Assembly: GCA_003864495.1 (NCBI GenBank)
Contig: ML133498.1
Location: 1,658,163-1,722,162 of the forward strand
Length of the DNA stretch: 64,000 nt
Source of the DNA: Nemopilema nomurai
Lineage: Eukaryota; Cnidaria; Scyphozoa; Rhizostomeae; Rhizostomatidae
Direction: 5' to 3'
Below, piece by piece: positions 1 to 21,961 of this stretch (positions within the stretch are counted from its first letter, which is position 1; each line of letters begins with the position of its first letter). Under the pieces are notes generated by a model. It did no database searches. It had not been told where the DNA came from and saw nothing but the letters and a program-made list of their open reading frames with translations. Position numbers and translations under genes: made by a program.

Positions 1-3000
1 GAGAAAAGTTTCAAGAGTCAAATTCGTCTCTTGTTTCTAATTCTCACAGTAAGCGTTGGTAGACAGCCTTAGCTCATTCATCATTTTTTTATTCTGCAGC
101 CATGTGTATATATGATCATTACACTAGTAGAATGATCAAACTATTGGCTAGGGTATTGAAAATGTGGTGAAGAGAAAAGTTTCAAGAGTCGAATTCGTCG
201 CTTGTTTCTAATTCTCACAGTAAGCGTTGGTAGACAGCTTAGCTCATTCATCATTTTTTTATTCTGCAGCCATGTGTATATATGATCATTACACTAGTAG
301 AATGATCAAACTATTGGCTAGGGTATTGAAAATGTGGTGAAGAGAAAAGTTTCAAGAGTCGAATTCGTCGCTTGTTTCTAATTCTCACAGTAAGCGTTGT
401 AGACAGCTTAGCTCATTCATCATTTTTTTATTCTGCAGCCATGTATATATGATCATTACACTAGTAGAATGATCAAACTATTGGCTAGGTATTGAAAATG
501 TGGTGAAGAGAAAAGTTTCAAGAGTCAAATTCGTCGCTTGTTTCTAATTCTCACAGTAAGCGTTGGTAGACAGCTTAGCACATTCATCATTTTTTTATTC
601 TGCAGCCATGTGTATATATGATCATTACACTAGTAGAATGATCAAACTATTGGCTAGGGTATTGAAAATGTGGTGAAGAGAAAAGTTTCAAGAGTCAAAT
701 TCGTCGCTTGTTTCTAATTCTCACAGTAAGCGTTGGTAGACAGCTTAGCTCATTCATCATTTTTTTATTCTGCAGCCATGTGTATATATGATCATTACAC
801 TAGTAGAATGATCAAACTATTGGCTAGGGTATTGAAAATGTGGTGAAGAGAAAAGTTTCAAGAGTCAAATTCGTCGCTTGTTTCTAATTCTCACAGTAAG
901 CGTTGGTAGACAGCCTTAGCTCATTCATCATTTTTTTATTCTGCAGCCATGTGTATATATGATCATTACACTAGTAGAATGATCAAACTATTGGCTGGGG
1001 TATTGAAATGTGGTGAAGAGAAAAGTTTCAAGAGTCAAATTCGTCGCTTGTTTCTAATTCTCACAGTAAGCGTTGGTAGACAGCCTTAGCTCATTCATCA
1101 TTTTTTTATTCTGCAGCCATGTGTATATATGATCATTACACTAGTAGAATGATCAAACTATTGGCTAGGGTATTGAAAATGTGGTGAAGAGAAAAGTTTC
1201 AAGAGTCGAATTCGTCGCTTGTTTCTAATTCTCACAGTAAGCGTTGGTAGACAGCTTAGCTCATTCATCATTTTTTTATTCTGCAGCCATGTGTATATAT
1301 GATCATTACACTAGTAGAATGATCAAACTATTGGCTAGGGTATTGAAAATGTGGTGAAGAGAAAAGTTTCAAGAGTCAAATTCGTCGCTTGTTTCTAATT
1401 CTCACAGTAAGCGTTGGTAGACAGCTTAGCTCATTCATCATTTTTTTATTCTGCAGCCATGTGTATATATGATCATTACACTAGTAGAATGATCAAACTA
1501 TTGGCTAGGGTATTGAAAATGTGGTGAAGAGAAAAGTTTCAAGAGTCAAATTCGTCGCTTGTTTCTAATTCTCACAGTAAGCGTTGGTAGACAGCCTTAG
1601 CTCATTCATCATTTTTTTATTCTGCAGCCATGTGTATATATGATCATTACACTAGTAGAATGATCAAACTATTGGCTAGGGTATTGAAAATGTGGTGAAG
1701 AGAAAAGTTTCAAGAGTCAAATTCGTCGCTTGTTTCTAATTCTCACAGTAAGCGTTGGTAGACAGCTTAGCTCATTCATCATTTTTTATTCTGCAGCCAT
1801 GTGTATATATGATCATTACACTAGTAGAATGATCAAACTATTGGCTAGGTATTGAAAATGTGGTGAAGAGAAAAGTTTCAAGAGTCAAATTCGTCGCTTG
1901 TTTCTAATTCTCACAGTAAGCGTTGGTAGACAGCTTAGCTCATTCATCATTTTTTTATTCTGCAGCCATGTGTATATATGATCATTACACTAGTAGAATG
2001 ATCAAACTATTGGCTAGGGTATTGAAAATGTGGTGAAGAGAAAAGTTTCAAGAGTCAAATTCGTCGCTTGTTTCTAATTCTCACAGTAAGCGTTGGTAGA
2101 CAGCTTAGCTCATTCATCATTTTTTTATTCTGCAGCCATGTGTATATATGATCATTACACTAGTAGAATGATCAAACTATTGGCTAGGGTATTGAAAATG
2201 TGGTGAAGAGAAAAGTTTCAAGAGTCGAATTCGTCGCTTGTTTCTAATTCTCACAGTAAGCGTTGGTAGACAGCTTAGCTCATTCATCATTTTTTTATTC
2301 TGCAGCCATGTATATATGATCATTACACTAGTAGAATGATCAAACTATTGGCTAGGGTATTGAAAATGTGGTGAAGAGAAAAGTTTCAAGAGTCAAATTC
2401 GTCGCTTGTTTCTAATTCTCACAGTAAGCGTTGGTAGACAGCTTAGCTCATTCATCATTTTTTTATTCTGCAGCCATGTGTATATATGATCATTACACTA
2501 GTAGAATGATCAAACTATTGGCTAGGGTATTGAAAATGTGGTGAAGAGAAAAGTTTCAAGAGTCAAATTCGTCGCTTGTTTCTAATTCTCACAGTAAGCG
2601 TTGGTAGACAGCTTAGCTCATTCATCATTTTTTTATTCTGCAGCCATGTGTATATATGATCATTACACTAGTAGAATGATCAAACTATTGGCTAGGGTAT
2701 TGAAAATGTGGTGAAGAGAAAAGTTTCAAGAGTCAAATTCGTCGCTTGTTTCTAATTCTCACAGTAAGCGTTGGTAGACAGCTTAGCTCATTCATCATTT
2801 TTTTATTCTGCAGCCATGTGTATATATGATCATTACACTAGTAGAATGATCAAACTATTGGCTAGGGTATTGAAAATGTGGTGAAGAGAAAAGTTTCAAG
2901 AGTCAAATTCGTCGCTTGTTTCTAATTCTCACAGTAAGCGTTGGTAGACAGCTTAGCTCATTCATCATTTTTTTATTCTGCAGCCATGTGTATATATGAT

Positions 3001-6000
3001 CATTACACTAGTAGAATGATCAAACTATTGGCTAGGGTATTGAAAATGTGGTGAAGAGAAAAGTTTCAAGAGTCAAATTCGTCGCTTGTTTCTAATTCTC
3101 ACAGTAAGCGTTGGTAGACAGCTTAGCTCATTCATCATTTTTTTATTCTGCAGCCATGTGTATATATGATCATTACACTAGTAGAATGATCAAACTATTG
3201 CTGGGGTATTGAAAATGTGGTGAAGAGAAAAGTTTCAAGAGTCAAATTCGTCGCTTGTTTCTAATTCTCACAGTAAGCGTTGGTAGACAGCTTAGCTCAT
3301 TCATCATTTTTTTATTCTGCAGCCATGTGTATATATGATCATTACACTAGTAGAATGATCAAACTATTGGCTGGGGTATTGAAAATGTGGTGAAGAGAAA
3401 AGTTTCAAGAGTCAAATTCGTCGCTTGTTTCTAATTCTCACAGTAAGCGTTGGTAGACAGCTTAGCTCATTCATCATTTTTTTATTCTGCAGCCATGTGT
3501 ATATATGATCATTACACTAGTAGAATGATCAAACTATTGGCTAGGGTATTGAAAATGTGGTGAAGAGAAAAGTTTCAAGAGTCAAATTCGTCGCTTGTTT
3601 CTAATTCTCACAGTAAGCGTTGGTAGACAGCTTAGCTCATTCATCATTTTTTTTATTCTGCAGCCATGTGTATATATGATCATTACACTAGTAGAATGAT
3701 CAAACTATTGGCTAGGGTATTGAAAATGTGGTGAAGAGAAAAGTTTCAAGAGTCAAATTCGTCGCTTGTTTCTAATTCTCACAGTAAGCGTTGGTAGACA
3801 GCTTAGCTCATTCATCATTTTTTTATTCTGCAGCCATGTGTATATATGATCATTACACTAGTAGAATGAGCAAACTATTAGCTGGGGTATTGAAAATGTG
3901 GTGAAGAGAAAAGTTTCAAGAGTCAAATTCGTCGCTTGTTTCTAATTCTCACAGTAAGCGTTGGTAGACAGCCTTAGCTCATTCATCATTTTTTTATTCT
4001 GCAGCCATGTGTATATATGATCATTACACTAGTAGAATGATCAAACTATTGGCTAGGGTATTGAAAATGTGGTGAAGAGAAAAGTTTCAAGAGTCAAATT
4101 CGTCGCTTGTTTCTAATTCTCACAGTAAGCGTTGGTAGACAGCCTTAGCTCATTCATCATTTTTTTATTCTGCAGCCATGTGTATATATGATCATTACAC
4201 TAGTAGAATGATCAAACTATTGGCTAGGGTATTGAAAATGTGGTGAAGAGAAAAGTTTCAAGAGTCAAATTCGTCGCTTGTTTCTAATTCTCACAGTAAG
4301 CGTTGGTAGACAGCTTAGCTCATTCATCATTTTTTTATTCTGCAGCCATGTGTATATATGATCATTACACTAGTAGAATGATCAAACTATTGGCTAGGGT
4401 ATTGAAAATGTGGTGAAGAGAAAAGTTTCAAGAGTCAAATTCGTCGCTTGTTTCTAATTCTCACAGTAAGCGTTGGTAGACAGCCTTAGCTCATTCATCA
4501 TTTTTTTATTCTGCAGCCATGTGTATATATGATCATTACACTAGTAGAATGATCAAACTATTGGCTAGGGTATTGAAAATGTGGTGAAGAGAAAAGTTTC
4601 AAGAGTCAAATTCGTCGCTTGTTTCTAATTCTCACAGTAAGCGTTGGTAGACAGCCTTAGCTCATTCATCATTTTTTATTCTGCAGCCATGTGTATATAT
4701 GATCATTACACTAGTAGAATGATCAAACTATTGGCTAGGGTATTGAAAATGTGGTGAAGAGAAAAGTTTCAAGAGTCAAATTCGTCGCTTGTTTCTAATT
4801 CTCACAGTAAGCGTTGGTAGACAGCCTTAGCTCATTCATCATTTTTTTATTCTGCAGCCATGTGTATATATGATCATTACACTAGTAGAATGATCAAACT
4901 ATTGGCTAGGGTATTGAAAATGTGGTGAAGAGAAAAGTTTCAAGAGTCAAATTCGTCGCTTGTTTCTAATTCTCACAGTAAGCGTTGGTAGACAGCTTAG
5001 CTCATTCATCATTTTTTTATTCTGCAGCCATGTGTATATATGATCATTACACTAGTAGAATGATCAAACTATTGGCTAGGGTATTGAAAATGTGGTGAAG
5101 AGAAAAGTTTCAAGAGTCAAATTCGTCGCTTGTTTCTAATTCTCACAGTAAGCGTTGGTAGACAGCTTAGCTCATTCATCATTTTTTTATTCTGCAGCCA
5201 TGTGTATATATGATCATTACACTAGTAGAATGATCAAACTATTGGCTAGGGTATTGAAAATGTGGTGAAGAGAAAAGTTTCAAGAGTCAAATTCGTCGCT
5301 TGTTTCTAATTCTCACAGTAAGCGTTGGTAGACAGCTTAGCTCATTCATCATTTTTTTATTCTGCAGCCATGTGTATATATGATCATTACACTAGTAGAA
5401 TGATCAAACTATTGGCTAGGGTATTGAAAATGTGGTGAAGAGAAAAGTTTCAAGAGTCAAATTCGTCGCTTGTTTCTAATTCTCACAGTAAGCGTTGGTA
5501 GACAGCCTTAGCTCATTCATCATTTTTTTATTCTGCAGCCATGTGTATATATGATCATTACACTAGTAGAATGATCAAACTATTGGCTAGGGTATTGAAA
5601 ATGTGGTGAAGAGAAAAGTTTCAAGAGTCAAATTCGTCGCTTGTTTCTAATTCTCACAGTAAGCGTTGGTAGACAGCCTTAGCTCATTCATCATTTTTTT
5701 ATTCTGCAGCCATGTGTATATATGATCATTACACTAGTAGAATGATCAAACTATTGGCTAGGGTATTGAAAATGTGGCGAAGAGAAAAGTTTCAAGAGTC
5801 AAATTCGTCGCTTGTTTCTAATTCTCACAGTAAGCGTTGGTAGACAGCCTTAGCTCATTCATCATTTTTTTATTCTGCAGCCATGTGTATATATGATCAT
5901 TACACTAGTAGAATGATCAAACTATTGGCTAGGGATTGAAAATGTGGTGAAGAGAAAAGTTTCAAGAGTCAAATTCGTCGCTGCTGTTTCTAATTCTCAC

Positions 6001-9000
6001 AGTAAGCGTTGGTAGACAGCTTAGCTTCACATTCATTTTTTTATTCTGCAGCCATGTGTATATATGATCATTACACTAGTAGAATGAGCAAACTATTGGC
6101 TAGGGTATTGAAAATGTGGTGAAGAGAAAAGTTTCAAGAGTCAATTCGTCGCTTGTTTCTAATTCTCACAGTAAGCGTTGGTAGACAGCTTAGCTCATTC
6201 ATCATTTTTTATTCTGCAGCCATGTGTATATATGATCATTACACTAGTAGAATGATCAAACTATTGGCTAGGGTATTGAAAATGTGGTGAAGAGAAAAGT
6301 TTCAAGAGTCAAATTCGTCGCTTGTTTCTAATTCTCACAGTAAGCGTTGGTAGACAGCTTAGCTCATTCATCATTTTTTTATTCTGCAGCCAGTGTATAT
6401 ATGATCATTACACTAGTAGAATGATCAAACTATTGGCTAGGGTATTGAAAATGTGGTGAAGAGAAAAGTTTCAAGAGTCAAATCGTCGCTTGTTTCTAAT
6501 TCTCACAGTAAGCGTTGGTAGAGCAGCTTAGCTCATTCATCATTTTTTTATTCTGCAGCCATGTGTATATATGATCATTACACTAGTAGAATGATCAAAC
6601 TATTGGCTAGGTATTGAAAATGTGGTGAAGAGAAAAGTTTCAAGAGTCAAATTCGTCGCTTGTTTCTAATTCTCACAGTAAAGCGTTGGTAGACAGCCTT
6701 AGCTCATTCATCATTTTTTTATTCTGCAGCCATGTGTATATTATCATTACACTAGTAGAATGATCAAACTATTGGCTAGGGTATTGAAAATGTGGGCGAA
6801 GAGAAAAGTTTCAAGAGTCAAATTCGTCGCTTGTTTCTAATTCTCACAGTAAGCGTTGGTAGACAGCTTAGCTCATTCATCATTTTTTTATTCTGCAGCC
6901 ATGTGTATATATGATCATTACACTAGTAGAATGATCAAACTATTGGCTAGGGTATTGAAAATGTGGTGAAGAGAAAAGTTTCAAGAGTCAAATTCGTCGC
7001 TTGTTTTCTAATTCTCACAGTAAGCGTTGGTGTAGACAGCCTTAGCTCATTCATCATTTTATTCTGCAGCCATGTGTATATATGATCATTACACACTAGT
7101 AGAATGATCAAACTATTGGCTAGGGTATTGAAAATGTGGTGAAGAGAAAAGTTTCAAGAGTCAAATTCGTCGCTTGTTTCTAATTCTCACAGTAAGCGTT
7201 GGTAGACAGCTTAGCTCATTCATCATTTTATTTTTTTATTCTGCAGCCATGTGTATATATGATCATTACACTAGTAGAATGATCAAACTATTGGCTAGGG
7301 TATTGAAAATGTGGTGAAGAGAAAAGTTTCAAGAGTCAAATTCGTCGCTTGTTTCTAATTCTCACAGTAAGCGTTGGTAGACAGCTTAGCTCATTCATCA
7401 TTTTTTTATTCTGCAGCCATGTGTATATATGATCATTACACTAGTAGAATGATCAAACTATTGGCTAGGGTATTGAAAATGTGGTGAAGAGAAAAGTTTC
7501 AAGAGTCAAATTCGTCGCTTGTTTCTAATTCTCACAGTAAGCGTTGGTAGACAGCCTTAGCTCATTCATCATTTTTTTATTCTGCAGCCATGTGTATATA
7601 TGATCATTACACTAGTAGAATGATCAAACTATTGGCTAGGGTATTGAAAATGTGGTGAAGAGAAAAGTTTCAAGAGTCAAATTCGTCGCTTGTTTCTAAT
7701 TCTCACAGTAAGCGTTGGTAGACAGCCTTAGCTCATTCATCATTTTTTTATTCTGCAGCCATGTGTATATATGATCATTACACTAGTAGAATGATCAAAC
7801 TATTGGCTAGGGTATTGAAAATGTGGTGAAGAGAAAAGTTTCAAGAGTCAAATTCGTCGCTTGTTTCTAATTCTCACAGTAAGCGTTGGTAGACAGCTTA
7901 GCTCATTCATCATTTTTTTATTCTGCAGCCATGTGTATATATGATCATTACACTAGTAGAATGATCAAACTATTGGCTAGGGTATTGAAAATGTGGTGAA
8001 GAGAAAAGTTTCAAGAGTCAAATTCGTCGCTTGTTTCTAATTCTCACAGTAAGCGTTGGTAGACAGCTTAGCTCATTCATCATTTTTTTATTCTGCAGCC
8101 ATGTGTATATATGATCATTACACTAGTAGAATGATCAAACTATTGGCTAGGGTATTGAAAATGTGGTGAAGAGAAAAGTTTCAAGAGTCAAATTCGTCGC
8201 TTGTTTCTAATTCTCACAGTAAGCGTTGGTAGACAGCTTAGCTCATTCATCATTTTTTTATTCTGCAGCCATGTGTATATATGATCATTACACTAGTAGA
8301 ATGATCAAACTATTGGCTAGGGTATTGAAAATGTGGTGAAGAGAAAAGTTTCAAGAGTCAAATTCGTCGCTTGTTTCTAATTCTCACAGTAAGCGTTGGT
8401 AGACAGCTTAGCTCATTCATCATTTTTTTATTTGCAGCCATGTGTATATATGATCATTACACTAGTAGAATGATCAAACTATTGGCTAGGGTATTGAAAA
8501 TGTGGTGAAGAGAAAAGTTTCAAGAGTCAAATTCGTCGCTTGTTTCTAATTCTCACAGTAAGCGTTGGTAGACAGCCTTAGCTCATTCATCATTTTTTTA
8601 TTCTGCAGCCATGTGTATATATGATCATTACACTAGTAGAATGATCAAACTATTGGCTAGGGTATTGAAAATGTGGTGAAGAGAAAAGTTTCAAGAGTCA
8701 AATTCGTCGCTTGTTTCTAATTCTCACAGTAAGCGTTGGTAGACAGCCTTAGCTCATTCATCATTTTTTTATTCTGCAGCCATGTGTATATATGATCATT
8801 ACACTAGTAGAATGATCAAACTATTGGCTAGGGTATTGAAAATGTGGTGAAGAGAAAAGTTTCAAGAGTCAAATTCGTCGCTTGTTTCTAATTCTCACAG
8901 TAAGCGTTGGTAGACAGCTTAGCTCATTCATCATTTTTTTATTCTGCAGCCATGTGTATATATGATCATTACACTAGTAGAATGATCAAACTATTGGCTA

Positions 9001-10520
9001 GGGTATTGAAAATGTGGTGAAGAGAAAAGTTTCAAGAGTCAATTCGTCGCTTGTTTCTAATTCTCACAGTAAGCGTTGGTAGACAGCTTAGCTCATTCAT
9101 CATTTTTTATTATGCAGCCATGTGTATATATGATCATTACACTAGTAGAATGATCAAACTATTGGCTGGGTATTGAAAATGTGGTGAAGAGAAAAGTTTC
9201 AAGAGTCAAATTCGTCGCTTGTTTCTAATTCTCACAGTAAGCGTTGGTAGACAGCTTAGCTCATTCATCATTTTTTTATTCTGCAGCCATGTGTATATAT
9301 GATCATTACACTAGTAGAATGATCAAACTATTGGCTAGGGTATTGAAAATGTGGTGAAGAGAAAAGTTTCAAGAGTCAAATTCGTCGCTTGTTTCTAATT
9401 CTCACAGTAAGCGTTGGTAGACAGCTTAGCTCATTCATCATTTTTTTATTCTGCAGCCATGTGTATATATGATCATTACACTAGTAGAATGATCAAACTA
9501 TTGGCTGGGTATTGAAAATGTGGTGAAGAGAAAAGTTTCAAGAGTCGAATTCGTCGCTTGTTTCTAATTCTCACAGTAAGCGTTGGTAGACAGCTTAGCT
9601 CATTCATCATTTTTTTATTCTGCAGCCATGTGTATATATGATCATTACACTAGTAGAATGATCAAACTATTGGCTGGGTATTGAAAATGTGGTGAAGAGA
9701 AAAGTTTCAAGAGTCAAATTCGTCGCTTGTTTCTAATTCTCACAGTAAGCGTTGGTAGACAGCTTAGCTCATTCATCATTTTTTTATTATGCAGCCATGT
9801 GTATATATGATCATTACACTAGTAGAATGATCAAACTATTGGCTAGGGTATTGAAAATGTGGTGAAGAGAAAAGTTTCAAGAGTCAAATTCGTCGCTTGT
9901 TTCTAATTCTCACAGTAAGCGTTGGTAGACAGCTTAGCTCATTCATCATTTTTTTATTATGCAGCCATGTGTATATATGATCATTACACTAGTAGAATGA
10001 TCAAACTATTGGCTAGGGTATTGAAAATGTGGTGAAGAGAAAAGTTTCAAGAGTCAAATTCGTCGCTTGTTTCTAATTCTCACAGTAAGCGTTGGTAGAC
10101 AGCCTTAGCTCATTCATCATTTTTTTATTCTGCAGCCATGTGTATATATGATCATTACACTAGTAGAATGATCAAACTATTGGCTAGGGTATTGAAAATG
10201 TGGTGAAGAGAAAAGTTTCAAGAGTCAAATTCGTCGCTTGTTTCTAATTCTCACAGTAAGCGTTGGTAGACAGCTTAGCTCATTCATCATTTTTTTATTC
10301 TGCAGCCATGTATATATATATGATCATTACACTAGTAGAATGATCAAACTATTGGCTAGGGTATTGAAAATGTGGTGAAGAGAAAAGTTTCAAGAGTCAA
10401 ATTCGTCGCTTGTTTCTAATTCTCACAGTAAGCGTTGGTAGACAGCTTAGCTCATTCATCATTTTTTTATTCTGCAGCCATGTATATATATATATGATCA
10501 TTACACTAGTAGAATGATCA
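1..10520. repeat. 171-bp tandem satellite array, about 61 copies
   Basis: Head-to-tail units of about 171 bp begin at base 1 (gagaaaagtttcaagagtc) and again at 172, and continue without interruption to about 10520, where unique sequence starts. Copies are nearly identical. They differ mainly by acagctt/acagcctt, gtcaaattc/gtcgaattc, ggctaggg/ggctgggg and single-base indels. Each unit carries a near-perfect 26-bp dyad (113-138 in copy 1): arms TGATCATT and AATGATCA around a central ACTAGT. A run of seven T and a TATATATG stretch lie beside it. The left end of the array is outside the window. No open frame is kept. The near-nucleosomal unit length is typical of centromeric or heterochromatic satellites, but centromere function is only a possibility. 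Confidence 0.98.
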
Positions 10521-10842
10521 TATAGACAACATGATCGTGATCATAGATGAGTATGAGTCTTAGCTCATTTATTCATAATCAAGAATTAAACTGACTAATC
10601 AAAACATAAACAATCGAAATGTGCTGCATTTAAACCAATATTCCCATTGAGTTGATAAAATCGATCAATAAGAACGCTTCAACGACCAACTAAGAAAATG
10701 ATGGTAATTGGACAAGGTGAGTTGCGATTGAAATAAGGCAAGGAAGAGTTATTGGGTAAAACAGTGAAGGTAAACACCCGGTAGAGGTTTTCAGCATGAA
10801 GAAATCCAAGCTATGCATCTGCTAATGTTTGCTTTGCTGGCA
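10521..10842. other. Unique spacer between satellite and receptor gene
   Basis: AT-rich single-copy sequence. Just after the last satellite unit it has several further TGATC/GATCA words (10527-10550), which look like remnants of the satellite dyad. I see no gene. Confidence 0.6.
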
Positions 10843-10895
10843 TGACGTCATACCGAGCATAAAAGGACCCTGGTCAGGGGAGGGACAAACAGTCA
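10843..10895 (+). promoter_or_regulatory. Putative CRE/TATA promoter of the receptor gene
   Basis: A perfect consensus cAMP-response element TGACGTCA lies at 10843-10850. A TATA-like CATAAAAGG follows at 10859-10867, and an initiator-like TCATT lies near 10893, about 30 bp further on. Order and spacing fit a focused RNA polymerase II promoter. The leader may be spliced: AG|GTGAGTAC at 11030-11037 is a strong donor, but the acceptor near 11168 is weak. Inferred from motifs only. Confidence 0.5.
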
Positions 10896-11171
10896 TTGCA
10901 AGCGAATAGAGAGGCGAGTCAGCATCGTTCTGAGCACACCATTTCTGGTGCTGTAGTAAGGCATAATCGAGTGGTATGGTACTGTCACAGCCCGTTGCGT
11001 TGACCTTTTGCGAAGTGAATTCAAGCTATAGGTGAGTACGCATCATCTAATTTAAGAGAAAGATGTGTTTTGCTTGAAACGGATTCCGCTGACAGTGGAC
11101 AATCTCCTGAAGAAGGCCAAAATTTAAGATCCAAGCTTACCAAGTAAAGGCTTTCCAAGACCCAGCAGAAA

Positions 11172-12026
11172 ATGAAGGACATAGAACAAACAACCGAGGC
11201 CATATACATTGTTTTAGGCTTCGTCACCATTGCTTTGAACGCGATTGCCATCGTCTTCATCGTAAAAAGCAAGAAGAAACTCAAACTGCACGAAAAATTT
11301 CTTGTCAGTTTGGCATGCTCCGACCTTCTGGTGGCTGTTCTGGTCACAGCATTCAAGCTAATCGACATCTCCTTCTCTGACGCCGTGGACATTTTGCGCG
11401 AAGACAAATTTTCCGTTTTGCTTTCATTGTCAGTGATGCTGTCAATAACGAACCTGGTAATAATCACGTTGGACAGATTTCTAGCCGTGAAGTACCCGTT
11501 AAAACACCGCGCACTTAGCCCTGTTGTCAGAACCAACTTGATCATAGCAGTGGTGTGGCTGGTCGAAGTAGGAAAGTTGGTCGCTCTGTTGTACCTTTCC
11601 CTTACACGGAGAGTAGACGAAGACACCCTTCTTTACGTAACTGCAGTTTCTATAATTTTATTTGGCAGCCTGATGACCGCAATTTATTGCTACATTGTCC
11701 ACAAATCCTGCACGCGTAGAACCCTGTTGAACGCTAACGGGGGAAAATCCCACGCACAAATTGTCAATTCATTCTTCAGCGAGGGCTTCAAGAAAGAAAG
11801 AAATATCTTCTATACGTGCTGTCTCATAAACTTTACCTTTATCATATCCTCTTATCCCTTTGCTATCCAATACTTCATAATGGATGATCTACGAGATGAG
11901 AGCTTTACTATTACAAGGATGATGCTCTTCCTAAATTCGACCATCAATCCCCTGATATACTTTTTCAAGGGGTACCTCGAAAGCCGTAGAGCTGACAACA
12001 GTGTTGCTGTCCACCAAAGGCGTTGA
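11172..12026 (+). CDS. Class A (rhodopsin-like) G protein-coupled receptor, orphan
   Basis: A single-exon gene for a 284-residue seven-helix receptor, starting at an ATG. TM1 (about 9-31) has the helix-1 Asn. TM2 has LACSDLL with the conserved Asp. TM3 ends in LDRF, a variant of DRY. TM4 has the conserved Trp (VVWLVEV). TM6 has SSYPF and TM7 has NSTINPLIYF, the NPxxY motif. Extracellular loop 2 is very short, the usual TM3-ECL2 disulfide cysteines are missing, and TM5 lacks the usual proline. These three traits together recall the melanocortin/adenosine/lysophospholipid (MECO) branch, but ligand and coupling are unknown. It acts in the plasma membrane. Its 3' end faces the 3' end of NDUFAF7. 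Family assignment is sure; subgroup is inference. Confidence 0.93.
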   Translation: MKDIEQTTEAIYIVLGFVTIALNAIAIVFIVKSKKKLKLHEKFLVSLACSDLLVAVLVTAFKLIDISFSDAVDILREDKFSVLLSLSVMLSITNLVIITLDRFLAVKYPLKHRALSPVVRTNLIIAVVWLVEVGKLVALLYLSLTRRVDEDTLLYVTAVSIILFGSLMTAIYCYIVHKSCTRRTLLNANGGKSHAQIVNSFFSEGFKKERNIFYTCCLINFTFIISSYPFAIQYFIMDDLRDESFTITRMMLFLNSTINPLIYFFKGYLESRRADNSVAVHQRR

Positions 12027-12626
12027 CGCGTGCACGCAGCCAACCAACACCCTCTTAGAAGCAAGAGTTACAAGCGAACTTGGCAACGTTTAATACATTG
12101 CACGGAAAAAGACCTTTGAGCAGGAGCTTCAAGTATCTTTATACACGGAGAAAAAACCAAAAGCGCTGTATTTAGATTGCAAAAGACCCGAATGTTTAAG
12201 ACAAATTGGAAGATAGGATAACAGCAAAGTTTAAGATTAAGAAAGATTTGCAAACAAAACGCCGAATGTGCTAGTCGGGTTAAAGACATGGAATCACCCA
12301 ATTGGAAGTTCCAACAAAGAATTGAGCAAAGCTTTGACAAAAAGGGCGTCTTTAGTAGTTGAGTAACTCTTGTTCACTCAGTGTCCATGATAAATTTATC
12401 ATTAACGTGGAAGAAAAGGTTTTCTTTCTACATGAACAAAAGACGCATACATCCAAGGAAAAGCAGGAACCACATGTGAACAATGCTGGAAAACATCAGC
12501 CTTGCGTTTGATTGAAGATTCGACTTTAAAGAATTCTTTTTGTGGGAATGCTAAAATAATTTCATTTTAAAATCTTACAAGGTTTTAAAAATTTCCACAA
12601 GACAGTACACATAAAAATTTCGGCGA
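12027..12626. other. Convergent 3' intergenic region
   Basis: Lies between the stop codons of the receptor gene (+) and NDUFAF7 (-), so it should hold both 3' UTRs. The frames seen here are short and resemble no known protein. No clear polyadenylation signal was found. Confidence 0.5.

Positions 12627-21961
<9,335 letters not shown>

Noticed and set aside
1..10520. CRISPR-like array
   Set aside because: Whole 171-bp units repeat with no unique spacers; the host is eukaryotic.
11021..11626. 201-codon minus-strand frame
   Set aside because: Antisense shadow of the receptor gene, with no recognisable domain.
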